A program made the translations under genes and the position numbers. From Apodospora peruviana (Eukaryota; Ascomycota; Sordariomycetes; Sordariales; Lasiosphaeriaceae): a DNA stretch of 64,000 nucleotides. This document shows, piece after piece, positions 1 to 10,271 of this stretch (position 1 is the stretch's first letter; every line of letters starts with the position of its first letter). Below the pieces are notes generated by a model. It did not search any database. It saw only the letters and a program-made list of their open reading frames with translations, and was not told where the DNA came from. The stretch is taken from contig JAUEDM010000002.1 in the NCBI GenBank assembly GCA_033439685.1, positions 6,076,001 to 6,140,000 of the forward strand, in the 5' to 3' direction.

Positions 1-449
1 CGCGCTTCTGGCGGCATGCAGCCATCGCATGACCCCGCAGAGTAGTACGTTCGGCATTTGAAGAGGGGCTTTGAGGCATACCCGCGAGAACAAGGTGAGA
101 GTCATATCCTTACCAAGATCGAGACTAACTTTCCTCGTGGCTCTTCTTGAGTTCTCGTACCACCAATTCCCGACATCCCGGGCCACCCTTTTAACTTTTA
201 TTAATTTTAGACAACACTCCTCCGGCGTCTTGGATTGTGGGTGTTGTCGAAAGTTTGGTGTGCGCCGTCGTAATTACACCTGCAAGGCCTGGCAATTCGT
301 ATGCTAACCCAGACTCCTAGGTCCTGTTCTATCGCTGAATAATTTTATTATCGACCCCAACGCCACCAGCATCGTCGTATCGAGATCATAGGTCAAGCTC
401 CGAGCACTGGCATTCCATGGGTCGACGTCGGGCTCACGACCGGGACCGT

Positions 450-870
450 GCTCGCCAGTGGAGCGCAAGCATGGGATAACCACAAGACGGGGAACCAGAA
501 GCGGAAGCTGATGAAAGAGGTAGAGCCTATAATCCGGGCCAACGCCAACGCCATAACGTCCTATCTTGGGCATCGGCGGATTATCGACCGCTGGAGCATA
601 TTTGTCTCTGGCCTAGGCGTGGCTGCTCAACTCCTGGAGGTGTGGCAAGGCTCCAGCTCTGGAGGAGATCGGCGCCCGGATTGCGGACAATGCTGAAGCG
701 CAAACAGGGCTCATCGCACCAAAGAAGTTTGCAGAGCAGGTACGCTACATCCCCCTCTCCAACCCATTGCAGCCACAAGGATGGGTTGACCACGGTCTGC
801 ATGTTATCACTAGTCGATATGGGCTGCGTATTCGCTTTGGTTCTGAGAACGTCTAGGGAAGGTACTAGGG
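450..870 (+). pseudogene. Unrecognised coding remnant
   Basis: An open frame from about 610 to 855 reads smoothly like protein (for example PLSNPLQPQGWVDHGLHV) and ends in a TAG near 855. I find no credible start codon, and the upstream part (450-610) reads sensibly only in another frame. I do not recognise the family. It lies just upstream of a clear NACHT-protein relic on the same strand, so it may be an earlier part of the same decayed gene, but nothing in the sequence proves that. Confidence 0.3.
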
Positions 871-1114
871 CGTAGCTCTGCACTAGATACCAGAGCAAGT
901 TGTAGAACAGAGCATATATATATTTTTGGCGTATGAGCTCGCGCAAATCAAGGGTGGATACAACGGACAAGTGCCACTAGGTTGGCCGGGCGTAAATGAC
1001 ATTCGAACTCTCGCTTAGATAGCTATCCCACTGTTCATTGTTGCCCAACCACCTGTCGTCTTGTGGACAATAAGAGAAGGTCAAACCCTAACAAACGCCT
1101 AAGAAGGTCTTGGA

Positions 1115-1430
1115 ATATCGAACGGCAACTCACAATCCCAAGCTTGACAAACTTAACACCATCTATCTCACCGTTCTCGACCACCTCATCTCTGGACACA
1201 TCGTCAGGATAAAGGCGAAGTGCTATCCAAGTTCCAAAATGTCATTGGCCCTATTATACTCCATGCTCAGCCGCTATCAGTACGGTCAGAGCGCGACTTT
1301 TAGATATCGAACCCAAAGCCGTCCGCGCACTGCTAAACTCTCTCCACTCCGTTCTTGATATCCCCTCGGTAGAAGATGCCCCGGTCAGGCTCTTTCAACT
1401 GTCCTTCCGCAACTTCCTAGTTGAGGTATA
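1115..1430 (+). pseudogene. NACHT/STAND NTPase relic (C-terminal part of the NACHT module)
   Basis: Three pieces in different frames resemble the region after the NACHT P-loop of fungal NACHT-WD/ankyrin STAND proteins (HET-E-like): a piece with LNTIYLTVLDHL (about 1150), then FQNVIGPIILHAQPLS (about 1235), then LHSVLDIPSVEDAPVRLF and LSFRNFLVE (about 1340-1425), ending in TAA. The order and spacing match the usual family layout, where these segments follow the NTPase core and precede the repeat domain. At least two frame changes separate them, and neither the P-loop nor WD/ankyrin repeats are visible nearby, so this is a fragment. Such genes act in non-self recognition and programmed cell death in fungi; this copy should be inactive. 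Confidence 0.6.
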
Positions 1431-1439
1431 AGGGGTGTT

Positions 1440-2200
1440 CTGTTGCATATCGAGCGCAATCATTTGTAACACGGCTGGCAGGGTCGCAGCTGGTGACTCT
1501 AATGCTAGCGCAACTTTATTGTAATTCCTTTACACATTCTGTCTTCACATATCCCTCATTTTATTCTTTTCTGTAGCGTAATGCAGCAAGTGGTCCGCGA
1601 GATTCCAATAGTTTATAACCGTCAATGGCCACGATACCAACAATGAAAAGCAGAATATGTTAGTAGGCACTGCCTTCCAGTGCCGCTCGATTGATCGCAT
1701 GTGAATGTTGACTGCCGCTCGCCGTCTATTATTCCGGACGTACCTCGGCAAGGATGAGGCCCCCGGAGTATGCTTCTTTGGCCACCGCTGAACATGTTAG
1801 GACCCTGGGCTCTCTTAAATCATCGTCACGCTTAATTGGGGAGAGCACGTAACCACGCTAGAGCGAAGCCATGCCTCAATTGTAGTCTAACTCGCAACCA
1901 ACTATATCGCAACTACAAGCATCAACAGGGCCCTCAAAAGCGGCCGGAAAGAGTGGGTCTGTTCCCTTTACTCCGCATGCCAAGCGCAGCTACACCCCGC
2001 AAACGCCGGGCCGTAAACGCGTTTGGTTGGCTAGGAAGAAATTCACAACGCGTTGCTGAAACTAATCACAAAGGCGATGTTAGAATCACACCAGGTAGTG
2101 CTAGGAAATGGAGTTGGGAAACGGAATCACAGAAACTGCGTGGTGCAAGACGTCTACCGTTATTAACACGTGACCCTTGTTTTGCTGAGTCAGCAACTTC
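1440..2200. other. No gene recognised
   Basis: One plus-strand frame (1836-2348) is open but has a basic, compositionally odd translation without any motif, and its 3' part runs into the dispersed repeat that starts at about 2204. I see no gene here. Confidence 0.4.
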
Positions 2201-2203
2201 CCC

Positions 2204-2360
2204 CAAAACAGAAAGTGGACTACCATGTCCAGAACACGTCTCCCTAATAACGACAGCTTCTGGTCTTCATTGTTGTTCAGAAGGTGCGTTGTTTTGTCGC
2301 TTATGGCGACTGTTTCTGGACCTTTCTGAGCAGACAGGGAGCTTTTAGGGGCAAAAAGAA
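2204..2360 (+). repeat. Dispersed repeat, copy A
   Basis: About 155 bp resembling 14164-14326 in the same orientation. Shared blocks, in order, are CAGAAAGTGG, AATAACGACAG, TTGTTGTTCA, AAGGTGCG, CTTCTGAGCAGACAG-like text and a TTTTA(G/T)G-GCAAAA end. Identity is roughly 75 percent by eye. The copy ends about 35 bp from the 3' end of the tRNA-Gln gene. No open frame or terminal inverted repeat is evident, so the element class is unknown. Confidence 0.65.
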
Positions 2361-2394
2361 AGGTGATGGGTCCAAAGCGGACCGACCATCAAAA

Positions 2395-2481
2395 AGGTCG
2401 TGCCCGGGTTCGGACCGGGGTTTCCGGAGGAAAATTGACATGTGTCAAAGTCCAAGGTGCTTACCACTACACTACACAACC
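2395..2481 (-). tRNA. tRNA-Gln (anticodon TTG), with intron
   Basis: The minus strand folds as a tRNA. Acceptor arms GGTTGTG/CACGACC pair with one G-U. The D stem is GTGT/GCAC with loop AGTGGTAA, the anticodon stem TTGGA/TCCGG carries loop CTTTGA.C, and the T arm is CCCGG-TCCGAAC-CCGGG. The anticodon at positions 34-36 is TTG (Gln). A 15-nt intron (CACATGTCAATTTTC) sits after position 37, the canonical place for nuclear tRNA introns. All arms are intact, so the gene looks functional. Confidence 0.88.
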
Positions 2482-2762
2482 TGTTCTCGTCGCTGACGAC
2501 GGTTAATGGGAATCTCTTCATATAGGCCATGTACTACCCACATGATAGAGACGACTTTCCAAATATAAAGGAGAAGGCCCCCTATATCCGTCTGCTGTCG
2601 CCTCAACTCTGGACCATCAGGACCATCACGGCGACCATCCCGTCCTCTTGTACACAACCATCCCAACAGGTAAAATCTGGTCTTCGTCGTAGACGACCGT
2701 CTCCGGGTACTTTTGGTTGCGAGCGTCAGCCAAGCAGTCACCAATCAAACGGAAGGGAGAAG

Positions 2763-4041
2763 CTAAATATTCAAATAATAAATGGGCTCAGGGTGGTTTG
2801 GTGAGTAATAGAGCTGTGATCGGGTCGGTAAGAAAAAAAAAACAAGTAAAATCGATCAATAACATACCACGACTTCCCCGCCATCCGTATCCAGAACCGC
2901 CTCGACCTGTTGAGAGCAAGTCATTAGAAAAATACATGCCGCGTCGAGCTGCTTGGGGGACGGCGCATACACAGTTATACCTCCTGTCCGGCGACCGCCT
3001 GTTAGTCTCGGCACTGACCAGCATCTGCGGCCTGTCGCCCACGACCCTGCAGATAAGAACAACATGTCGGTTGGTGCGTATATGACTGTTCTTGGCGTAG
3101 ATGTCGGCCTCTGCGACGCACACACATGTCAGACCAGACAACCCTCCCTCCCCGAAGAAAGGCTTACTAGAAGAGCACTCGGTGGAGTATATCCCCGGCC
3201 CGAACATGCCTGTCATCCTGGCCAGCCGGCGGTCGAACCCGTTCTTCAGGATGCCGCATATGTGGCACGCGGACTGGCCGCACGGATCGATGTCGCCGTC
3301 GCCGCCCTCGCCGAGGTAGCACGCACGCTGCGAGCCGTGGAAGCGTGTTACGAAGCTGCCGTCGCTTTTGGTTCTTCTGTTGTCCCACTCGTGTAAGCCA
3401 TCGCTGAGAGTTCCGTTCGGAGAAATATGGGGGTTGGTGCGGCGGGAAGCACTTACAAAGCTTGGGCAAAACGTTGCGCGCGCACAGAATTCTTGAGATC
3501 GATGCGGGAGGCGAGGTAGATGTGGCGGACTTCGCTTGTCTTGTCGGGGTGCAGCCAGCTCTCGTTGAACTTTTTGGCGTCTGGGGTATTATGTTGTCAA
3601 TCAGTGATGGGGTTGAGATTGCAAGGGGAGGAGGACAGACAGAAGTTGTAGTCTCGGCTGTTCGGATCCAGCTTCCTCATGGGCTTTGCACGGCAGTCAG
3701 TACGAAGAACGGAACAACCGAACAGGGGATGAGCCGAGCATACGAGGTCCATTGTCTTGGGCTTGGGTATGATGGTCTGAATGGGAGCATAATCATGTCT
3801 CGTGGTTCCTCGAGGGCGATAGGGAGGTGGCGGTTGGTTGGGAGGAAGATACAGCTGCGGCGGCGGCGGAGGGTAGTAGTTCTGAGCCCGACGACGACGA
3901 CGACGACGAGAAGCTTGGGATGGAGGGCCAGGGTATTGTTGATCAGTGGAGACCGTGACCGTGTATGTCTCCCAGTCAAGGTTTTTTTTCGCGGACCGGG
4001 AAATGGAAGCACGAGAGGTTTCTGAGCCACCCGAACACCAT
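2763..4041 (-). CDS. PARP-type ADP-ribosyltransferase (PARP catalytic domain)
   Basis: Predicted NAD+-dependent mono- or poly-ADP-ribosyltransferase. I infer exons 2763-2813, 2868-2906, 2971-3110, 3168-3403, 3457-3580 and 3641 upward, joined by five introns of 53-64 nt. All are GT-AG in consistent phase; the most 5' donor, GTCTGT, is weak. The spliced protein has a Pro-rich basic N-terminal part (Arg run, YYPPPPPQ), then SEVRHIYLASRID, then RFHGSQRACYLG (His of the NAD+ site), SACHICGILKNGF, MFGPGIYSTECSSKADIYA (the G-x-Y-S motif with Tyr and the SSKA..Y signature) and VVLICRVVGDRPQML. This order matches fungal PARP-like proteins with a short catalytic domain and no zinc-finger, BRCT or WGR domain. 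The C-terminus is short: after GGEVVV only about 17 residues remain. The start is uncertain. The ATG at 4041 needs one more, unplaced intron; an in-frame ATG near 3760 would drop the Pro-rich part. It is divergently paired with a PARG gene. Confidence 0.78.
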
Positions 4042-4611
4042 GGGATCGACAGAGACTCTGAGATAGATGAAGAGTTGAGTAAGAGTGTTATGTTGGGTGC
4101 CAGCCTTGACAAGATAAATACCAGTCCGGATTCAACCTCACAACAAAAGTCGCCCAATCATCACGACCCACGCCGGTTTCACTTTCTGGGAGTCGCGTCT
4201 CCGTGGGGTAAAAAGCCTTACTCGTGCCCAACACCACACCCCCCAATAAGTTGTAATGGGGGTGGTTGGGTTGAGCACGAGTACCAGCTTCTCGAGAGCC
4301 TGCAGTCTCGTGTGGAAACGTAAAAAAAAGAAATATGTCCAGTCCGCCTCACTATTGAATCTGGTCGTTAGTGGGGGGGGGCCACTTATCCAGGCACCCT
4401 CTTCTCTTAACTACAACCCGACAACACATCAGATCATTAATCTCATCGGGAAGCCTATCTTATTATTAACACATTGGTCCCAGGCCAGTGCCACGACTGT
4501 ACTCACCATTCCCCATTACCTACCCCATAGCCATACCCTGCAGGAAAAAAAGCACGCAGAAAAAAAACAAGATCTCGCAAACAGAGTCTCTACTCTTTAC
4601 GCGGCGCAAAA
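4042..4611. promoter_or_regulatory. Shared intergenic region of the PARP/PARG divergon
   Basis: 570 bp lies between the presumed starts of the minus-strand ADP-ribosyltransferase and the plus-strand glycohydrolase. It contains G-runs near 4255-4265 and 4372-4381 and A-rich tracts just before the glycohydrolase ATG (4549-4567, then GCGCAAAAATG). No clear TATA box or known operator is visible. Co-regulation from a bidirectional promoter is an inference from arrangement alone. Confidence 0.45.
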
Positions 4612-5754
4612 ATGAAGCTACTCGACGTCATCTTCTCACGAAATGAAAAGACCCACACCGCCGTCCGCAAGCGACGACACTGCACCGCGGGGACAATACA
4701 CGCCTACCAGCGGCAACAGCAGGACGGCCCCCTTTCGGACCAACATTCCCACGCGTACTACCCCCCATCCCACCAAGCCAATCTGCGTCGCTCCCCGCGT
4801 CCATCGTCCAGCCGCAGCCGGCGCTCGCCAACAGCGCATACCTCCCCGCGTCCGTCGTCCAGCCGGAGCCGGCACTCCCCCCCGCCGGAGTACACCACCG
4901 ACCCGTCCACACGCGACACGCTGCGCGACACAGCGCGGCAGACACAAACCATCCTCCCGCCCGTCCTCGCGCGGCTGGGCCGCACCTCCGACGCCCAGCA
5001 GTCCCTCAAGCACAACCTCTCCAACCCTTTCCGACTGGACCCGGCGACGTGCCCGTGCCTGCCGCACGGCGCACGCATCCGCGTCGTCAACGACGACACC
5101 CTCAACGCAGCCATCAGCCTTGCCCACCACAAGGAGGACCCGTTCCTCCCGCCGGCAATCGTCAACTTTGCCGACCGCGAGCGCCCGGGCGGCGGCTGGC
5201 TCAACGGCGCCGTGGCGCAGGAGGAGGCGTTGTGCTACCGCACCTCACTGTCCCTCAGCCTCGAGACGTCGCGCCGCACCGGCCACTACCCGCTCGCGGT
5301 GTATGAGGCCGAGGTGCTGTACGCGCCGTATGTTGTCGTCGTGCGCGGCGACCTCGCCAACGGGCATCGTTTGCTGACCGACAACCTGCCGGCGGTGAGC
5401 GTGCTGACCGTGCCCGCCATTCGTCGGCCACACTTGCGGCGCGTCGGGACGCTCGGTCACAGCCACAAATACGTGTTCCAGCGCGACGGCGACCGCAACC
5501 TGACCAAGGACAAGATGCGGCTGGTGCTGCGCACCGCGGCGACGTACCGCCACAGGAATTTGGTGCTGGGCGCGCTGGGATGCGGCGTTTACGCGAACCC
5601 GCCTGAGGACGTGGCGGCTTGCTGGCTCGAGGTGCTGCGCGAGAACGAGTTCGAGGGGAACTGGTGGCGGTCTGTGGTCTTTGCGGTGTACGATCCCAAG
5701 AATGAGGTGAATTTTGATGTTTTTAGTAGGGTTCTTGACGGGAAGTTGGTTTGA
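4612..5754 (+). CDS. Microbial-type poly(ADP-ribose) glycohydrolase (PARG_cat / TIGR02452 macrodomain family)
   Basis: An uninterrupted 380-residue protein. Residues 1 to about 105 are low-complexity and Arg/Ser/Pro-rich, with a 16-residue unit repeated twice (PRPSSSRSR core; 48-bp period near 4793 and 4841). The fold then starts at DTLRDTARQT and runs to the end: RIRVVNDDTLNAA, VNFADRERPGGGW then GAVAQEEALCYRT (the GGG...QEE catalytic signature of bacterial and microbial-type PARGs, around residues 185-205, with Glu-Glu as the acid pair), YPLAVYEAEVLYAPYVVVVR, RNLVLGALGCGVYANPPEDVA and FEGNWWRSVVFAVYD. Family members remove ADP-ribose chains using a macrodomain-like fold. The ATG at 4612 is the first in frame and gives the intact domain. 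The gene is divergent from the ADP-ribosyltransferase at 2763-4041, suggesting that it reverses that enzyme's modification. Confidence 0.92.
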   Translation: MKLLDVIFSRNEKTHTAVRKRRHCTAGTIHAYQRQQQDGPLSDQHSHAYYPPSHQANLRRSPRPSSSRSRRSPTAHTSPRPSSSRSRHSPPPEYTTDPSTRDTLRDTARQTQTILPPVLARLGRTSDAQQSLKHNLSNPFRLDPATCPCLPHGARIRVVNDDTLNAAISLAHHKEDPFLPPAIVNFADRERPGGGWLNGAVAQEEALCYRTSLSLSLETSRRTGHYPLAVYEAEVLYAPYVVVVRGDLANGHRLLTDNLPAVSVLTVPAIRRPHLRRVGTLGHSHKYVFQRDGDRNLTKDKMRLVLRTAATYRHRNLVLGALGCGVYANPPEDVAACWLEVLRENEFEGNWWRSVVFAVYDPKNEVNFDVFSRVLDGKLV

Positions 5755-7133
5755 GACGGCAACTTTGTTGGCACGGCGTCTCGATGTACTGAAAATAGGA
5801 CATACGTCCAGGTGGACGGACGATGGATTTTATAGGTGGCATCGGAAGAAATACCAAGGCTTAGGTTTCTTGTAGGAGGTAGATTTGGAGAGAACGCGCA
5901 CACAGAAAGAGGCAGTTACCATGCTGTCGATTTGTAATGTGTGCTCTGGGGAGCCTTCACGCTTCCACACAGCCCGGTTGCAATATCGAGATCGCTACAC
6001 TTGCTGTCGATTATTCCAAGATTTTGAGTGGGATGTTGGAGAGCATCAACAGCCTTGCCTTGACAGCAAAGAAGGGAAGCCTCGGGAGGTAGCCAAAGCC
6101 GCTTTCGGGAGGATATGGAATATGGATGGGATTGAGGGGCTGGACGTTAATGCGGCCCTGCTAGTACTAATAAATGCCCTCTTCTTCTCTTCTTTATACT
6201 ATAATTACAGGGCTAGCCTTACCTCGTAGCTCTGGCCACGGGTCAGACTTGGCAAACTTCGGCCAGACAGTCGCCATGGCATGGCCCCCTAAGACCCCTG
6301 GTTTATTTCAGTTGTTACGGCAATCAGATTAAAGCTAGCTCAGAGATTCTCCTTCGTAGATCGTCAATTACAATACATACTGGCAAGCATTGTCAGAGTA
6401 TCTTGAAATATTTGAGAAGACATCAATTATCTGAATGTCGGGTCCCATGACGTCGCCATCATCAAAGGGAATCAGATCGTCTGGATGCTAAGTTCGCTAC
6501 TTGCCGTTTATCGTTGCCGGTATCGATCGGATTTTGTGGCCGTCGTCACGCTGCAGCAGCTCCCATATACCGCATCTGGTTTTACGTCCGCGCGAGGGCA
6601 CCCATTCATGCAAGATGGTAAATTACTTGCTAGGGCGTATGTGCGATTCGAACATTAGAAGTAGGAAGAATGATGAGAAACAGAGGAAAGGAATTTTTGG
6701 GTTTGGGGGAGAGGGAGGACAGGTGCTGCGGGTATGAGCGAGCTAGCAACGATCCAAGAAGGGCATGGTTGGTTCGCACTCTTGTCGATAGCCCCAACAG
6801 GGATCCTAGCGCCCAAAAATGTGCCTCCATCGTGAATGCGCAAGAGGTTTCCCAGAGGAATTGATGGGTGTGAATAAAGTAGAATGGGTGACGCCTTCCG
6901 GCCTCCGTTGCTCTTCCGTTCGTAGGTCGTTACGGAGACGGTGGTGGTCCCAGAACGCGAACGGGATCTTGTTCGGCAAAACATCGGGCAAGCGACGAGC
7001 TAAGCCCGCTGAGTCAGCAATTGCAGCCGTGCAGTTGGGGCTTTTTGCTTGCTTTCTCTTGAACTCCACTAGGCTTTATTTAATAAACTATCCATACTTC
7101 TCCACAACAACCAATCGGAAGCCATTCCTCAAA
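5755..7133. other. No gene recognised
   Basis: 1.4 kb between the PARG gene and tRNA-Glu. Several short frames (for example 5885-6229 plus and 6655-6984 minus) lack motifs and do not join into anything recognisable. The 3' untranslated region of the PARG transcript should occupy the first part. Confidence 0.4.
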
Positions 7134-7230
7134 TCGGGTATGGTGTAGCGGTAACATCGTTGACTCTCACTTCTCAGGAGTGACTGCTCTGTCTTCTCAA
7201 CAGCCCCGGGTTCGACTCCCGGTATCCGAG
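7134..7230 (+). tRNA. tRNA-Glu (anticodon CTC), with intron
   Basis: Acceptor TCGGGTA pairs with TATCCGA (one G-T), the discriminator is G, the D arm is GTGTAGCGGTAACATC, and the T arm is CCGGG-TTCGACT-CCCGG. The anticodon stem GTTGA/TCAAC closes a loop whose first bases are CTCTCA, so the anticodon is CTC. An intron of about 26 nt follows position 37, the usual nuclear site. The D and T arms match fungal tRNA-Glu closely. Confidence 0.9.
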
Positions 7231-7636
7231 TAACGCATTTCTTTTTGTTTCTTATCGACAGATAAGATACTCCTTGAATAACTTCTGGTGGCCAACAATT
7301 TCTCATGGGTCTTTCTGTTTCTTCTTTTCCACTCTCACTCATTAGCTGCTCTATTTTACCGTCTGCCGGGTAATCATACCTAGGTAGGTAGGCAGCACCG
7401 CGGTGTACTCGTCAGGGCTAAAAGCTCAGTCGCCTTTTAACGTTGATATATTACTGATTAGGTAAGTAGTGTTGACCGATCCCTAACATCCGGAGTCGTT
7501 GTCCTATCAACTCCCCACTGCAACATCATGTGTCTGGTTGTAGTCAAAGAATAAACCCTGGAACGATTCATTTTGCCAGTCAACTTCAGCGCTTTCATTG
7601 TTGGGAATCACCAACAGTGACATCCTGAAACATATA

Positions 7637-9294
7637 TCAAATATCCGGAATGGAAGACGCAATCGGCTGAGCAAGCGTGGCGGCGAACTCATCGGCATGG
7701 TGCTGATGCAGAAAAACCTTGATCGCATCATCAACGCGGCCGGTCTGCAGGCTCAGGAAGGACGATGAGCGTACCTTCTTGCTCCTGATCACCTTCTTCG
7801 TATCCGTCTCAACTACACTGCCAATCTTGCTGACTGTAGCCATCGCAATAGGTGCTGATCCCGTATCCAACCCCCGTTGTGCCGTTGCCTCCTCAGCCCT
7901 TCCACCCCCAGCACCAGTCAAGTTGAGATCCCGCCCGCACCACGCCCCATCCAAAACGTGACAAGCGCCCACAGTTTAATGAAACTATGCGCGTACGCAA
8001 ACAGAACGTACACCGGAAAATGCCATACATCCCCCGGATGCCGTCAATAACACGGCCACAACTTCACCACCTTTGTGCCCAAAAATTCATCCAACCAGAC
8101 ACCAAATCGAATACCCAGTATACCAACTCGTCTGCACAAACAGATACACCAAGGCTGGATCAACCACCGCCGCAAAATTCTAAGCGATGCGAGGTAAACC
8201 GCACAAACACAATACGGCTGCTCCTGCCAGACCGATCCATCAGTAAACAGATTGCAGCTATTGCTGCGCCATGTGGTCCGCGCCCACCGCCGGCATTGCC
8301 CAAGGAATTTTTTGGCGACAGGGCTGTCCACGCCGACGGTGGTCTCGATTTCTGCGTCTCTGGAATGCTGTATTTTTATTCGCCAGCCGTGCTTCACCAC
8401 AAAGCGAGTAACGAAGTTGTCGTCGTCTGGATTTAACGGGCCGAGCAAGCCAAACAGGAAGGTTTCGTTGACGTACCCTGGCAGAAAGTCTGGATGTTGG
8501 AGGATGCATGTTCGGATGGCGAAGGTTCGTGCTGAGACGACGAATACGCGGCCGTCTATGGCGTTCGTTGCGCGCGTCTCGAAATTGTGTCGTCCTAGAT
8601 AGATCGCGCCGAGGGTGTTCCATATTCTGGGCCAGAGGGTTAGGCCGTCGAGGCGGCGGACGCGTTTGTTCGTGCCTACTAGACCGATTTTCGCTCCGTC
8701 CGGTTGGTTGAATGGACTCAGTATAGATGTGAGCAGGGAGGCTGACCAGAAGACGTGGTCATCTAGCAAGACTGTTATTGAGGTCCTGACGGAAGAAATA
8801 GCGTGGGCGACTTGGATCCGGTTGTTCGCTTTCGCTACCGTCTGGACGACAAATTCGACTGACGGAAACTGCTGCTGAACTGGCGTCACGATTTCTAGCG
8901 TTTTGGTGTAGTGAACATCGCCGGCTGTGACGATTTTGATTTTTGCGGGTGAGTTCTGCGCGCACGTGTGCAGACACTCGTTGAAGTCGATGCCGCTTGG
9001 GTCGACGGTCGGCAATATCACTGTGACGTCTCTCGATGGGTGGTAATAACCACTGTTGGAGGTGTGGTTTGGAGATGGGCGGTAGCAAACGAAGCCGATG
9101 ATGTTGATGACGAGGCGTAGGTACCGCCAGACGAACAGGAGTAGGAATCTGTAGAGAGCTACATCTCCGGCTGTGATGAGGTCCAAGAGCGAGATGATGG
9201 CTGCGCAGGTTAAGGCAAGGCAAGCGATATTCAGCGCGGCGCGTATCATGTTGAGGCGCCTGGAAGATCTGGTGTTTGGCGGAGGGAGGTTCAT
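7637..9294 (-). pseudogene. Decayed GT2 glycosyltransferase (Cps1-like polysaccharide synthase)
   Basis: From the ATG at 9294 a long frame gives about 380 good residues. An N-terminal membrane segment (about residues 20-40) is followed by DVTVILPTVDPSG, KANNRIQVAHA, TVLLDDHVFW (DxD-like acceptor motif), ATNAIDGRVFVVSARTFA, GPLNPDDDNFVTRF and QCRRWARTTWRSN (the QxxRW motif of processive GT2 synthases). After the QxxRW region the frame breaks. The C-terminal membrane part is still readable but in other frames: a shift near 8180, a shift back near 8100, a TGA at 8044-8046, the helix-like stretch FPVYVLFAYAHSFIKLWALV beyond that stop, and another shift near 7975 before the tail AWCGRDLNLTG ending at 7637. 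The lesions lie in the membrane helices expected to form the sugar-polymer channel, so the gene is probably inactive, although a truncated product of 416 residues could be made. Intact family members make cell-surface polysaccharides. Confidence 0.85.
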
Positions 9295-10271
9295 TCTGCC
9301 TTGTGACGCTCAGAATTTTGGGTTTTCTGGGAATTGAAGCCATCGAGACTTCCGACTCTCCGAGAGCGAGCAAATATAAAAGTCAGCCACCACTACGTGG
9401 TGGGGTAGACGGATGATTTGCTCCATGGCGTGTTGAGTGAATGTGAATGGGATGAGATACATCTTGCACATGATGGCTTGGTGGAGGCGATGCGTCGTGG
9501 TTTACAGATCAAAGACCGCTCGGCGGTGCCTAGTGCGGATGGTGGTTACACTAATAAGATTAAATTTGGCCAACAGCTCTGTTTGTTGTCCAAGGCTTAT
9601 ATATATCAGGGACAAAGGCAGGGCTATTATGGTTATTTGTGCTATCTGACGTGAAGAGGTGGTCCTGACTCCTTCCTATAAGCGGCGGCTAGTTCTACGC
9701 CGAGTCACGTATCAGCCTCTCGTAATATAAAGCCACATATAACGTTATAAAATACGATAGATATCACAGCCGCAATGTGTCGCGCACGCCTCGACATACA
9801 AGCTTACCAGCTGTGCGAAAATAACTCTCCTCATGCCGTCAAAATATGGGTTAGAGTCGATTGGCATTCCGGATTGCCAACCGAAGACCCGTGCCCCAAC
9901 CCAAAAGGTGATGACGGGTTGTACAATGCACGTATTTCGGAGTCTCCAGGGCTAGGTTCTTTACGAGATAAGGATGAGCTTTTCCCGAAGAGTTTTTCTC
10001 GGCAGCACCGACGCAAGAAGGGCACCAAGAGGCAGCCACGCGATGCTGGTGTCACGAAGCCAGGCAAGGGGAAATAAAGAGGTGTAGAAGGTTGTCAAGG
10101 GTGCGTATTATACTTGCTGCCAGTTCGTCCATTCCTCGCTCTATTTGCTAACATAATTACACTGGGATAGGAATGCGAGTATACTAGTGAGCATGCACAG
10201 CAGTGTGAATAGGCCCATAAGCCATCGTGGTTTTCTTGCCCGGGTTTGCTCGAAGGTCATTATCTGTTATG
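9295..10271. other. No gene recognised
   Basis: Between two pseudogenes. One plus frame at 9775-10077 starts with an ATG and encodes 100 residues with a very basic C-terminus, but it has no recognisable motif and no homology that I can name. It could be a small gene or chance. Confidence 0.35.

Noticed and set aside
1836..2348. 170-codon plus-strand frame
   Set aside because: No motif, odd basic composition, and its end runs through a dispersed repeat. Likely chance.
9775..10077. 100-codon ATG-started frame with basic tail
   Set aside because: No recognisable family and no supporting context. Kept only as a remark in the gap entry.
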